From contig JAXGZQ010000001.1 in the NCBI GenBank assembly GCA_040776905.1, positions 1,710,289 to 1,774,288 of the forward strand: DNA of 64,000 nt, written 5' to 3'. Below are positions 43,192-51,743 of the stretch, piece after piece (positions within the stretch are counted from its first letter, which is position 1; each line of letters opens with the position of its first letter). Made by a program: the position numbers and the translations under genes. The notes beneath the pieces are model-generated. The model did no database searches, was not told where the DNA came from, and saw only the letters and a list, made by a program, of their open reading frames with translations. The DNA is from SLHU01 sp009929975 (lineage in GTDB: Bacteria > Bacillota > Clostridia > Saccharofermentanales > UBA5734).

Positions 43192-43980
43192 ATGAGCATT
43201 CTGGCTCAAAGGCGATATATCGATGGAGTTCCCCAGCTCAGCAAAAATGATATTGAGGATATCGCAACCGATCTACTGTCGCGCTTTAATCGCGATCTCA
43301 TTTGCACCCCTGGTCCGGTCGATATCGACCTGTTCGCCGAACAATTTCTCGGGCTTCAGCTTGACTTTGTTGATCTGAGTCACAACGGATCTATCCTTGG
43401 TCTGATTGCTTTCAAGGACTGCAATGTTGATACCTATGACAGCGAGGCCAATGATATCCGCTCAATTCCAGTGAAAAAGGGTACTGCGCTTATTGATAAC
43501 GCACTCAGCCGTGAAGACCAATACGGTCGGGGCCGCTTCACCATTGCTCATGAATGCGGACATTGGGTGATTCACCGTCCTGAAGACCATGATACTTATC
43601 AGCCCAGTCTGTTCGATTTGAGTCTTGTTGAGACATCAAACGGATACATCAAATGCCGAAAAGGTGATTCTTCAGTGGCAGGCAAGATGCCGCAAACTCC
43701 GGATGAGTGGCGGGAGTGGCAGGCGGACAATCTTGCATCTGCGATCCTGATGCCTATTGAAGCTGTCAAGAATCAGGTGAAAAAGATCCTGAATGGCACT
43801 ACTCCTGTCAGGCAACTCTTGAAGCGCCAAGATGGGTCATGCATCAATATCAGCTCGGGTGTACTTGCCTTTGAAATAGCCAGAACTTTTGAAGTATCTG
43901 TGCAAGCAGCTTCTGTTCGTCTTCGCAAACTTGGCTATCTGTCGGATGATCCGTCAGACCCTATTCGGATACCCTACTGA
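43192..43980 (+). CDS. ImmA/IrrE family metallo-endopeptidase
   Basis: A 262-aa zinc protease with HECGH at residues 120-124 in GRGRFTIAHECGHWVIH and a downstream WREWQADNLASAILMP third-ligand motif. ImmA of ICEBs1 cleaves its paired XRE repressor. Here the XRE gene lies 200 nt upstream. It starts at ATG 43192 with TTAGGAG upstream. Codon use has higher GC, like the type I genes and right prophage. Confidence 0.92.
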   Translation: MSILAQRRYIDGVPQLSKNDIEDIATDLLSRFNRDLICTPGPVDIDLFAEQFLGLQLDFVDLSHNGSILGLIAFKDCNVDTYDSEANDIRSIPVKKGTALIDNALSREDQYGRGRFTIAHECGHWVIHRPEDHDTYQPSLFDLSLVETSNGYIKCRKGDSSVAGKMPQTPDEWREWQADNLASAILMPIEAVKNQVKKILNGTTPVRQLLKRQDGSCINISSGVLAFEIARTFEVSVQAASVRLRKLGYLSDDPSDPIRIPY

Positions 43981-44119
43981 TTCTATAAACATCTTCATCA
44001 CCAGTATAATCGACATCCACCCATAAGACACATGATCAGGCTTTTGTTATAACACAGTGTTCACAAATACGCATAAAAGCGTAAATCATAACATCACAAT
44101 GGAAAGGGGGTGATTGCCT

Positions 44120-44236
44120 ATGTGGAAAGATGTCTTCTGCCGATTTTGCGGCCAGAAGCTTTTTGAAACGGTCATGGAGCGTTCGGCGATCTTGAGGATC
44201 AAGTGTCACCGCTGCCACAAGATCAACAACTTCTGA
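44120..44236 (+). CDS. Com-like zinc finger protein (38 aa)
   Basis: ATG 44120 after AAAGGGGGTG opens a 38-aa protein with CRFCGQKLFE and IKCHRCHKIN, two CxxC pairs about 22 residues apart. It matches the Com family of phage Mu, a translational activator of a modification gene. It is upstream of the sigma-like gene in the right prophage; no counterpart is seen in the left one. Confidence 0.75.
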   Translation: MWKDVFCRFCGQKLFETVMERSAILRIKCHRCHKINNF

Positions 44237-44308
44237 CCGCAATAGCCAACAAAACCGAATAGAGTGACCAACCATACCGAGCGGAGGCGTCTGAAATAAG
44301 AGCGACCC

Positions 44309-44362
44309 ATAGGCCGGATGAAATACCAGGAAACTGGTTTATTTCGTCCGGCCTATTTTTTT
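44309..44362 (+). terminator. Strong terminator with GAAA tetraloop
   Basis: ATAGGCCGGATGAAATA pairs with TATTTCGTCCGGCCTAT (one G-U), topped by CCAG-GAAA-CTGG, then seven T residues. It ends 40 nt before the sigma-like start, so it closes the Com transcript or acts as an attenuator of the early operon. Confidence 0.9.
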
Positions 44363-44401
44363 GCCCTTTTTCACCGCTCCGCACTGAAAAAGGAGCCAAT
44401 C

Positions 44402-44866
44402 ATGGACAATCAACAACGATATATCGAGATCGAAGGTCAGCTAATCCCGGTTACCGAAGAAGTCTATCGTGCCTACAAACGCCCGGCCTGGGCTGAGCAC
44501 AAACGCCAGGAACGTGCCAAGCGCTGCCGCGATGAGAATGGCAACCGCTGCACCAAGGACTGTCGTCTTTGTGAAAAGTCGCGCGAAGGCAGCACCCTCT
44601 CACTCGATCGATTTGCTGAGCAAGGCTTCGAGCCTGCCGACTGTGTCGACATCGATGAACTTATCGCTGAAAAAGAGCTCTACAAGGAATTATGCACCGC
44701 GCTTGACGAACTGGACCCGGATAACCGCCGGATCGCAGAACTTTTCGGCATGGGTAAATCAGAACGCGAGATCGCTGCTGATATCGGGCTATCCCAAAAA
44801 GCGATCAACAAACGAAAAACCAAGATTTTTGCTCAACTCCGCGAAAAATTGAAAAATTTCATCTGA
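44402..44866 (+). CDS. Sigma-70 region 4-like phage regulator
   Basis: A 154-aa homologue of the left-hand protein at 21630-22178. VTEEVYRAYKRPAWAEHKRQERAKRC and CTKDCRLCEKS form the basic, Cys-containing front. ELDPDNRRIAELFGMGKSEREIAADIGLSQKAINKRKTKIFAQLREKLK is the region 4-like HTH. I start at ATG 44402 with AAAGGAG upstream; the frame continues upstream through the terminator. Two bipartite elements follow its stop. Confidence 0.87.
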   Translation: MDNQQRYIEIEGQLIPVTEEVYRAYKRPAWAEHKRQERAKRCRDENGNRCTKDCRLCEKSREGSTLSLDRFAEQGFEPADCVDIDELIAEKELYKELCTALDELDPDNRRIAELFGMGKSEREIAADIGLSQKAINKRKTKIFAQLREKLKNFI

Positions 44867-44872
44867 TTGCGG

Positions 44873-44912
44873 TACTCAGATTGCCCTCTGGTGTCCTGTG
44901 GATTCCAGAGGG
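44873..44912 (+). promoter_or_regulatory. Bipartite element R1: TACTCA-N13-TGTCCTGTGGA with stem
   Basis: It begins 6 nt after the sigma-like stop codon. CCCTCTGG and CCAGAGGG form a perfect 8-bp stem around the conserved loop. Confidence 0.75.
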
Positions 44913-44943
44913 TAATACACAAAAAATCAATCAAATCAACCGG

Positions 44944-44985
44944 TACTCAAACCTTCTTCAACTGTCCTGTGGATGGTGAGGGGGG
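44944..44985 (+). promoter_or_regulatory. Bipartite element R2: TACTCA-N13-TGTCCTGTGGA with stem
   Basis: 71 nt after R1 and about 30 nt before the 60-aa gene. CCTTCTTCA pairs with TGAGGGGGG using G-U pairs. Confidence 0.75.
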
Positions 44986-45013
44986 ATATGGCCCTCGGAA
45001 TGGAGGAAAAGAT

Positions 45014-45196
45014 ATGCAGGTTCAGGAAGAACGCGTTTGCCCGGAAGTCCGTGATCCAGAGATCGATGAAGAACTGGCTGACGTGTTGATGGCGATCAGC
45101 GTCGTATCCAGACGCTTGGCACGGAAACTGGCGATGCTCTCACGTCAAGGCAAGCAAAACAAGGAAGGAGGTCAATCAGATGAGCAAGATAAATGA
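45014..45196 (+). CDS. Small conserved early phage protein (60 aa)
   Basis: ATG 45014 after GGAGG. It is the homologue of the 58-aa protein at 21308-21484, sharing DPEIDEELADVL.AISVVS.RLA.KLA, and like it overlaps the next gene by 17 nt. Function unknown. Confidence 0.85.
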   Translation: MQVQEERVCPEVRDPEIDEELADVLMAISVVSRRLARKLAMLSRQGKQNKEGGQSDEQDK

Positions 45197-45512
45197 GCTT
45201 TCTATGGTGGTAAGCGAACTGAAACGGTGCGGAGATGCCTTGATTGGTTTATCAGAATCACTCGCCGGACTTTTTAACGGGAGTGATGATACACAGTCAA
45301 ATGTTGATCCCACACCAGACTCATCGGTTCCACAGAATAAGCCGATCTCGCTTGAGATGGTACGTTCGGTTCTGGCAGAAAAATCTCGTGCCGGGTATAC
45401 GGCCAATGTCAGGGCACTGCTCGAAAAGCATGGAGCTGCCAAATTATCGGAAATCAAGCCAGAGGAATATGCTGCGCTGCTAACGGAGGCTGAGGTGCTC
45501 GGGAATGGGTAA
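45180..45512 (+). CDS. Helical early phage protein (110 aa)
   Basis: Homologue of 21001-21324. The N-terminal helix ELSMVVSELKRCGDALIGLSESLAGLF, Pro/Ser-rich linker and C-terminal ISLEMVRSVLAEKSRAGYTANVRALLEKHGAAKLSEI are conserved. The start is ATG 45180 with AAGGAGG upstream. The stop overlaps the DUF2800 start by 8 nt. The C-terminal helix pair could bind DNA or a partner; unproven. Confidence 0.8.
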   Translation: MSKINELSMVVSELKRCGDALIGLSESLAGLFNGSDDTQSNVDPTPDSSVPQNKPISLEMVRSVLAEKSRAGYTANVRALLEKHGAAKLSEIKPEEYAALLTEAEVLGNG

Positions 45513-46626
45513 ACACGCGCTTCTATCTGCATCTTCTTCACACAGATGGCTCAATTGTCCGCCTTCTGCCCGGATCTGTGAGAGCTATGACGACAAAGGC
45601 AGCGACTATGCAGCCGAGGGCACGGATGCTCATACACTCTGCGAATACAAGTTGAAGACCGCGCTTGGCATGTCTGCAAAAGACCCAACAGAGCATCTCG
45701 CTTACTACAACGCAGAAATGGACGACTGTGCGAGCGGTTATGCCATCTATGTGCTGGAACTGGTGGAAGCGGCCAAGCAGCATTGCTCTGATCCGCAGGT
45801 CCTAATCGAACAACGGCTCGATTTTTCCAAGTATGTCGAGAGTGGCTTCGGCACTGGCGACTGTGTAATCATCGCCGATGGCACGCTTCACATCATAGAT
45901 TTCAAATTCGGCCAAGGGCTGCTGGTCGATGCTGTGGATAATCCGCAAATGAAACTCTATGCGCTTGGTGCTCTTGAGATCTTCGACGGCATCTACGATA
46001 TCAGCACGGTTTCCATGACCATCTATCAGCCACGGCGTGACAACATCTCAACACACACCGTCTTCAAGGAATCCCTCTATCAATGGGCAGAAGAAATCCT
46101 GAAGCCGACAGCAGAACTAGCCTTTGCCGGGCTTGGAGAATTTCAATGTGGAGAATGGTGCCACTTCTGCAAGGCCAAACACGAGTGCCGTGCCAGAGCT
46201 GACTATAACCTTGACCTGGCCCGATATGATTTCCAGCTGCCTCCCCTTCTGGCAGACGATGAAATTGAAGTCATCCTCAGCAAGGTAGATGAACTCATCG
46301 CATGGGCATCTGATATCAAGGATTATGCCTTGCAGTCAGCGATCAGCGGCAAACTGTGGCACGGCTGGAAATTGGTCGAAGGCCGGTCCAATCGAAAATA
46401 CATCGATGAAACCGCTGCGGCAAACGCTGTCAGTTCTGCAGGCTTCGATCCCTATGAACAAAAAGTTCTCGGCATAACCGCTATGACATCTTTGCTTGGA
46501 AAACATCGATTCGAGGAAATTCTGGGAGACCTCATCGAAAAACCGCAAGGCAAACCGACTCTTGTACCGGAGAGTGACAAACGTCCGCCAATCAATACAG
46601 CACAACAAGATTTCAACGAATTTTAG
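45505..46626 (+). CDS. DUF2800 family RecB-like nuclease
   Basis: A 373-aa homologue of 19887-21008. Nuclease residues lie in GTGDCVIIADGTLHIIDFKFG and NPQMKLYALGAL; the Cys cluster is CGEWCHFCKAKHEC. It is translated with overlap from the upstream gene. It precedes the DUF2815 gene by 12 nt, and the pair is the hallmark of this phage group. Confidence 0.92.
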   Translation: MGKHALLSASSSHRWLNCPPSARICESYDDKGSDYAAEGTDAHTLCEYKLKTALGMSAKDPTEHLAYYNAEMDDCASGYAIYVLELVEAAKQHCSDPQVLIEQRLDFSKYVESGFGTGDCVIIADGTLHIIDFKFGQGLLVDAVDNPQMKLYALGALEIFDGIYDISTVSMTIYQPRRDNISTHTVFKESLYQWAEEILKPTAELAFAGLGEFQCGEWCHFCKAKHECRARADYNLDLARYDFQLPPLLADDEIEVILSKVDELIAWASDIKDYALQSAISGKLWHGWKLVEGRSNRKYIDETAAANAVSSAGFDPYEQKVLGITAMTSLLGKHRFEEILGDLIEKPQGKPTLVPESDKRPPINTAQQDFNEF

Positions 46627-46638
46627 GAGGAAAAATCT

Positions 46639-47214
46639 ATGTCTATCAACACCAACAAAGTCAACAATCCCTTAAAAGTTATCACCGGTCCCGACACCCG
46701 TTGGTCCTATGCCAATGTCTGGGAAGCAAAATCGATCAATGGCGGTACGCCGAAATATTCGGTTTCGCTGATTATTCCCAAGACCGACACAAAAACGGTC
46801 GCCAGGGTCAAAGCCGCCATAGAAGCAGCTTACCGTGAGGGTGAAGCGAAACTGAAAGGAAATGGCAAGTCCGTGCCACCGTTTTCAGCGATCAAGACCC
46901 CTTTGCGCGATGGCGATATCGAACGTCCGGACGATCCTGCCTATGCAAATTCCTATTTCATCAATGCCAATGCCACCACCGCACCCGGCATAGTGGACGC
47001 TGACCGTAATGCCATTATCAGCAGATCTGAGGTATATAGCGGTGTTTATGGCAGAGCCAGCATTAACTTCTATGCCTTCAACAGTAACGGCAACAAAGGC
47101 ATCGCCTGCGGCCTGAATAATCTTCAGAAGGTCCGCGATGGTGAACCGCTCGGTGGGAAAGCCAAAGCGGAAGATGATTTTTCCACTGACCTCGATGAGG
47201 ATTTCCTTTCTTGA
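46639..47214 (+). CDS. DUF2815 family protein, probable ssDNA-binding
   Basis: A 191-aa protein almost collinear with the left copy: same ITGPDTRWSYANVWEAKSIN core and acidic tail EDDFSTDLDEDFLS. It starts at ATG 46639, with TTAGGAGG upstream. The expected role is binding single-stranded DNA during phage replication. Confidence 0.9.
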   Translation: MSINTNKVNNPLKVITGPDTRWSYANVWEAKSINGGTPKYSVSLIIPKTDTKTVARVKAAIEAAYREGEAKLKGNGKSVPPFSAIKTPLRDGDIERPDDPAYANSYFINANATTAPGIVDADRNAIISRSEVYSGVYGRASINFYAFNSNGNKGIACGLNNLQKVRDGEPLGGKAKAEDDFSTDLDEDFLS

Positions 47215-47237
47215 GTATTGGCATCAATTCAAAACTG

Positions 47238-47268
47238 AAAATGGCGGCTGGAATTCCAACGCCATTTT
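47238..47268 (+). other. Hairpin between DUF2815 and DUF551 genes
   Basis: AAAATGGCG and CGCCATTTT form a perfect 9-bp stem with a palindromic loop (TGGAATTCCA). It could be a weak terminator or a transcript-processing site; the tail after it is TTTTCTG. Confidence 0.5.
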
Positions 47269-47290
47269 CTGATACGGAGGACATAAGAAC

Positions 47291-47494
47291 ATGATAAATC
47301 TCGAATCTTTAGGTTGGATCCCGGTCAAGGCAAGACTGCCCAAGTCTGGTCTTGCTCAAATATTAATCACGAACGGAAAATTCGCCTGTGTCTCCAAAGC
47401 CCGGATCCTGGTCGCACATCCTGATGTTGCGACTCACTGGATGCCGCTGGCAAGGAATTCTGTCATCAGTCGCAAATCGAGAAGGGTGCCATGA
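47291..47494 (+). CDS. DUF551 domain protein
   Basis: A 67-aa protein with the DUF551 signature: WIPVKARLPKSG near the start and VATHWMPL near the end. DUF551 proteins are common in phages with no known function. It starts at ATG 47291 after CGGAGG, overlaps polA by 4 nt and is absent from the left prophage. Confidence 0.85.
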   Translation: MINLESLGWIPVKARLPKSGLAQILITNGKFACVSKARILVAHPDVATHWMPLARNSVISRKSRRVP

Positions 47495-49446
47495 TCATGT
47501 CAGACATCAAAACGATCTCATGCGATCTGGAGACCTACTCTTCTGCCGATCTGGCTCAAAGTGGTGTCTACAAATATGTTGAAGCTCCAGATTTTGAAAT
47601 CCTTCTGTTCGGCTACAGCGTAAACGGCGGTGCGGTCCAAGTCATTGACCTGGCCAGCGGCGAACAAGTGCCTGATGAGATAGTCCATGCGCTTTCCGAT
47701 CCGGGCATCGTTAAATGGGCGTTCAATGCACAGTTCGAACGAATCTGCCTGTCTCGTTGGCTGGGGTTGCCGACAGGACATTATCTGGATCCGCAATCAT
47801 GGCGTTGTGCGATGATCTGGTCGGCCTATTTGGGTTTGCCGCTGTCACTTGAAGGTGCTGGCGCTGTGCTCGGTCTACAAAAGCAAAAGTTAACCGAAGG
47901 CAAGGACCTGATCCGTTATTTCTGCCGGCCGTGCAATCCCAGCAATGTAAATGATGGCCGAACACGTAATCTACCAAGCCACGCTCCTGAAAAATGGACT
48001 GCGTTCAAGACATACAACCAGCGAGACGTAGAGGTTGAGTTATCTATTCAAGACAAGATGGCCAAATTCCCGGTCCCTGACAGCTTATGGATCGAATATC
48101 ACCTTGATCAGGAAATCAACGATCGTGGTGTTGCCTTGGATATAGGGCTCGTGACGCAGGCGATCGAAGCAGATCGACAATCACGTGTTGAACTGATTAG
48201 GCTGATGCAAGAATTGACAGAGTTGGATAATCCCAATTCTGTTGCTCAGATGAAGCAGTGGCTTTCTGAAAATGGTCTGGAGACTGATACCCTTGGCAAG
48301 AAAGCGGTGTCTGATCTTTTAAAGACAGCGCCTGATCAACTCTGCCAGGTACTATCACTTCGCCTGCAACTAGCCAAGTCGTCGGTTAAAAAATACCAGG
48401 CCATGGAAAATGTCATCTGCTCTGACGGTCGCGCCCGCGGGATGTTCCAGTTCTATGGGGCAAATCGCACCGGCCGGTTTTCAGGGCGACTCATTCAACT
48501 GCATAACCTGCCGCAAAATCACATGCCTGATTTGGCGCAAGCGAGAGATCTGCTACAGTCCGGAAATTACGAGGCACTGGAACTGTTGTATGACTCTGTT
48601 CCCGAAGTCCTGTCCGAACTGATCCGCACCGCTTTTATACCTAAACCCGGTTGTCGTTTCATCGTTGCTGATTTTTCAGCAATCGAAGCAAGGGCTATTG
48701 CTTGGCTGGCTGGAGAATCGTGGCGGCAGGCGGTCTTCGCAGCCGGCGGTGATATTTACTGCGCTTCGGCTTCACAGATGTTCCGGGTGCCAGTTGAGAA
48801 GCACGGTGTGAACGGTCATTTACGGCAAAAAGGTAAGATCGCTGAACTGGCTCTTGGTTACGGCGGTTCGGTCGGTGCGCTCAAAGCTATGGGTGCTCTG
48901 GACATGGGGCTATCCGAAGAGGAACTGCAGCCATTGGTTACAGCTTGGCGGTCATCCAATCCAAAGATTGTGCGGCTTTGGTGGGACGTCGACCGTGCTG
49001 CAATGTCAGCAGTGAAAAACCGCACAACTGAGGTAACGCATGGCATCCAATTCTCGTACCAAAGCGGAATGCTGTTCATCACACTGCCATCAGGCCGGCG
49101 GCTAACTTATATAAAGCCAAAGATCGGCTTGAATCAGTTCGGATCAGATTGCGTGACCTATGAAGGCATTGGCGTGACCAAGAAATGGGAACGGCTCGAG
49201 AGCTATGGCCCTAAATATGTCGAAAACATCGTCCAGGCTATAAGTCGCGATATTCTCTGCCATGCTATGCAATCCCTCCGGAACCTTCCAATTGTGATGC
49301 ATGTTCATGACGAGATTGTTGTCGAAGCCGACAAACAGCTAACAACCGAATCTGTTTGTCAGCAAATGGGCCAGACTCCTCCCTGGGCGGATGGACTTTT
49401 GCTGCAAGCGGATGGATATGAAACGGAATTTTATCGAAAAGACTGA
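47491..49446 (+). CDS. Phage DNA polymerase, family A
   Basis: A 651-aa homologue of the left enzyme. Exonuclease motif I SCDLETYS, polymerase motif A DFSAIEARAIAWLAGE, motif B region RQKGKIAELALGYGGSVGALKAMG and motif C HVHDEIVVEA are all present. I keep ATG 47491, with a second ATG at 47497. It overlaps the DUF551 gene by 4 nt and ends 7 nt before element R3. Confidence 0.96.
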   Translation: MIMSDIKTISCDLETYSSADLAQSGVYKYVEAPDFEILLFGYSVNGGAVQVIDLASGEQVPDEIVHALSDPGIVKWAFNAQFERICLSRWLGLPTGHYLDPQSWRCAMIWSAYLGLPLSLEGAGAVLGLQKQKLTEGKDLIRYFCRPCNPSNVNDGRTRNLPSHAPEKWTAFKTYNQRDVEVELSIQDKMAKFPVPDSLWIEYHLDQEINDRGVALDIGLVTQAIEADRQSRVELIRLMQELTELDNPNSVAQMKQWLSENGLETDTLGKKAVSDLLKTAPDQLCQVLSLRLQLAKSSVKKYQAMENVICSDGRARGMFQFYGANRTGRFSGRLIQLHNLPQNHMPDLAQARDLLQSGNYEALELLYDSVPEVLSELIRTAFIPKPGCRFIVADFSAIEARAIAWLAGESWRQAVFAAGGDIYCASASQMFRVPVEKHGVNGHLRQKGKIAELALGYGGSVGALKAMGALDMGLSEEELQPLVTAWRSSNPKIVRLWWDVDRAAMSAVKNRTTEVTHGIQFSYQSGMLFITLPSGRRLTYIKPKIGLNQFGSDCVTYEGIGVTKKWERLESYGPKYVENIVQAISRDILCHAMQSLRNLPIVMHVHDEIVVEADKQLTTESVCQQMGQTPPWADGLLLQADGYETEFYRKD

Positions 49447-49452
49447 TGTCGG

Positions 49453-49495
49453 TACTCAAGTATGCCGTTTCTGTCCTGTGAATGGTAGTCGACCT
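49453..49495 (+). promoter_or_regulatory. Bipartite element R3: TACTCA-N13-TGTCCTGTGAA
   Basis: Third copy in the right prophage, after polA, matching the position of L3. The 13-nt spacing holds, but only about 4 bp can pair around the second box. Confidence 0.7.
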
Positions 49496-49627
49496 TCAAT
49501 ACACCACTGCCACCAGATCTGGCATTAGCGTCGCTAATATTCAGATCAGTCCTTTCCACCGTTTTGATGGTTGGTGCTCAAACAGCAAACCATTATAAAC
49601 ATGAACCAAAACCGAAAGGAGATCTTC

Positions 49628-50008
49628 GTGAAACACCACGCTGATTATTATTGGCCTCAGTATCTTGTACCAAAGGCAAACCGAAGAAGTGTGTTTATCT
49701 GCTCGCCATTTGCGGGCGACATCGGCAACAACACGCGTAAAGCCATCCGATATATGCGCTTTGCCATTTCAAACGGTTTTGTCCCATTTGCTCCCCATCT
49801 GCTATACCCACAAGCGCTAGACGAACATGATCCGTGCGATCGTGAACTGGGATTGCATCTGGGACTGTGTTGGCTAGACAGATGCGACGAACTATGGGTT
49901 TTTGGCAGCCGGATTACCGCCGGTATGGAACGCGAGCTGATTAAAGCAAAACGGCTGAACAAGCCTGTGCGCTGGTTCACTGAAGCATGTACGGAAATAT
50001 CCGAATAA
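49628..50008 (+). CDS. DUF4406 family protein (nucleoside deoxyribosyltransferase-like)
   Basis: A 126-aa protein from GTG 49628 with AAAGGAG 7-8 nt upstream; an ATG-initiated longer frame lacks a site. Family pattern: RSVFICSPFAGDIGNNTRKAIRYMRFAISNGFVPFAPHLLYPQALDE and LWVFGSRITAGMERELIKAKR. Homologue of 15967-16389. It is the first gene after element R3. Confidence 0.85.
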   Translation: MKHHADYYWPQYLVPKANRRSVFICSPFAGDIGNNTRKAIRYMRFAISNGFVPFAPHLLYPQALDEHDPCDRELGLHLGLCWLDRCDELWVFGSRITAGMERELIKAKRLNKPVRWFTEACTEISE

Positions 50009-50025
50009 TGAATGGAGGATCACCC

Positions 50026-50808
50026 ATGAACAACAAAATGACCAGTCAAACCATTAAGCTGCTGCCTGTTGGAGAGCTTCTCGTAGGTGGGTATCAACGA
50101 CCAACCAATACTGCTCAGGTCGAGAAAATTGCATCCTCCTTCGATGAAGCGAAGCTGGGCCTGCCTATTGTCAGTGAGCGCTGCGGCCAGTATCACCTGC
50201 TTGATGGTGCACACCGAACAGCTGCTCTCAGAAAGCTCGGGTATACACATGTCATGTGCATCGTCCTGAAAGGACTTACCTACCCGGACGAGGCTGAGTA
50301 TTTCCGCACTCAAAATGAAAACATGCGTCCGTTGACCCGGTATAACCTGTTCAAGGCAGGCTTGGAATCAGGCGATGAGCTTTGTGTCCAAATTGACAGG
50401 ATTACCCGCGCCAACGGCTTTGTGGTGGGTATGTCCAATAAGAGCTACAACAATATTTCAGCCATCTACGCCTTGATGACGATTTGTACGGTGTATGGCT
50501 ATGAAACGCTGGACATGACACTCAAACTGCTGCGCGACACGTGGGAAGGCATAAACAATGTTACGCGTCGCGAGTTTTTGGTCGGTACCGCGGATTTTGT
50601 CCATCGCTTTGGTGCAGCATACTTTACCGAACGCATGCGATTTAAGAACATTGCGGAGATCTGGCAGGACTACCTTTCTGAAAGCAGCCATTCCAATCGG
50701 ACATCGTCCGATCCAGCCATGCGCCGAGCGTTCTGCCGTGTGCTTGTCAGGCATTACAACAAGGGATTGTCTGCCAACAGCAAGAAGCGTTTGGTGATGG
50801 AGGACTGA
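50026..50808 (+). CDS. ParB-like nuclease-domain protein (260 aa)
   Basis: The front half is a ParB/Srx domain: LLPVGELLVGGYQRPTNTAQVEKIASSFDEAKLGLPIVSE and HLLDGAHRTAALRKLGYTHVMC. The back half is helical (YNNISAIYALMTICTVYGYETLDMTLKLLRDTW). ParB-domain proteins of this size occur in phages with unknown roles. The start is ATG 50026 behind GGAGG. It lies 2 nt before the next ParB gene; neither is in the left prophage. Confidence 0.85.
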   Translation: MNNKMTSQTIKLLPVGELLVGGYQRPTNTAQVEKIASSFDEAKLGLPIVSERCGQYHLLDGAHRTAALRKLGYTHVMCIVLKGLTYPDEAEYFRTQNENMRPLTRYNLFKAGLESGDELCVQIDRITRANGFVVGMSNKSYNNISAIYALMTICTVYGYETLDMTLKLLRDTWEGINNVTRREFLVGTADFVHRFGAAYFTERMRFKNIAEIWQDYLSESSHSNRTSSDPAMRRAFCRVLVRHYNKGLSANSKKRLVMED

Positions 50809-50810
50809 CA

Positions 50811-51743
50811 ATGTTAATCGCAATCGAAAAAATCAAGGTTGCTGAACGCATCCGCAAGCAAACGACTAAGGTTGATGAACTGGCTGCCGACATCAAAAAA
50901 AACGGCTTGATCAACCCGATCACCGTAATGGAAGTGGATGATGGTTCCAGATATCAGCTACTTGCCGGGCTGCGCCGACTGCGCGCAGCACAATTGCTCG
51001 GCTGGAGCCAAATTGAATCGTCTGTAACACAACCGAAGGATGCGGAAGCCGTTCTTAATATCGAGTACAGCGAAAATATGCAGCGAGAAACATTCACCTA
51101 CTCGGAAAAGATGGATTATGCTCACCTGATCGCTGAAATCGAGAAACAAAAAGCACAGGAACGCAAACAGGAAGGGCAGACAAAAGGAGGTGTTAAGGCA
51201 GGCAAAGGCAGGTCGGTGAAAGATAGCTTGGAGGACCACGGTCCACCAAGCTATGAACGAAAAGTGCTGGTACGCGATATTGTCGGCGAGAAGATCGGCA
51301 TGAGCGGCAGGCAGTATGATCGCGCCAACTATATTGCTGAGCATGCTCCGCCAGAGATTGTCGACGCACTGGATCGTGGTGAGCGGACCATCCGTGCCAC
51401 ATATGACGAACTGTGCGTTGCCAGGAAAAGCGCGAAGCCAAAGGACGTAGATGTGCCAGTCGAGCCGATGCGGCCTAATGCTGCATCCCCTGTTGTTAGC
51501 GTCTCTCCGGAGCAACATGCAAAGCCGATGTCTGCCCTGGATCGTGCGATCTGTGCCGAGCGTGAGCTCGATTCGATTAAGTACCGGCAGCACAACGAAA
51601 TATTCCATCGGGACAGCATCATCGAAAACCTGAAAAAACGTGTGCTGGAACTGGAAGCAGCCCTGGCGGAAGCACAAGCCAGGATTTTAGTGTTGGAAAC
51701 AGAAATAGCAAACTCGAAAGAGGAGGTGGTCAGACATGCGTGA
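50811..51743 (+). CDS. ParB/Spo0J family DNA-binding protein
   Basis: A 310-aa protein with the canonical ParB core: IRKQTTKVDELAADIKKNGLINPITVM, YQLLAGLRRLRAAQLLGW and NIEYSENMQRETFTYSEKMDYAHLI. A basic region and helical/coiled-coil C-terminus (ELEAALAEAQARILVLETEIANSKEEV) follow. It may act in replication control or modification rather than partition, since no ParA is present. It overlaps vapE by 8 nt. Confidence 0.88.
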   Translation: MLIAIEKIKVAERIRKQTTKVDELAADIKKNGLINPITVMEVDDGSRYQLLAGLRRLRAAQLLGWSQIESSVTQPKDAEAVLNIEYSENMQRETFTYSEKMDYAHLIAEIEKQKAQERKQEGQTKGGVKAGKGRSVKDSLEDHGPPSYERKVLVRDIVGEKIGMSGRQYDRANYIAEHAPPEIVDALDRGERTIRATYDELCVARKSAKPKDVDVPVEPMRPNAASPVVSVSPEQHAKPMSALDRAICAERELDSIKYRQHNEIFHRDSIIENLKKRVLELEAALAEAQARILVLETEIANSKEEVVRHA

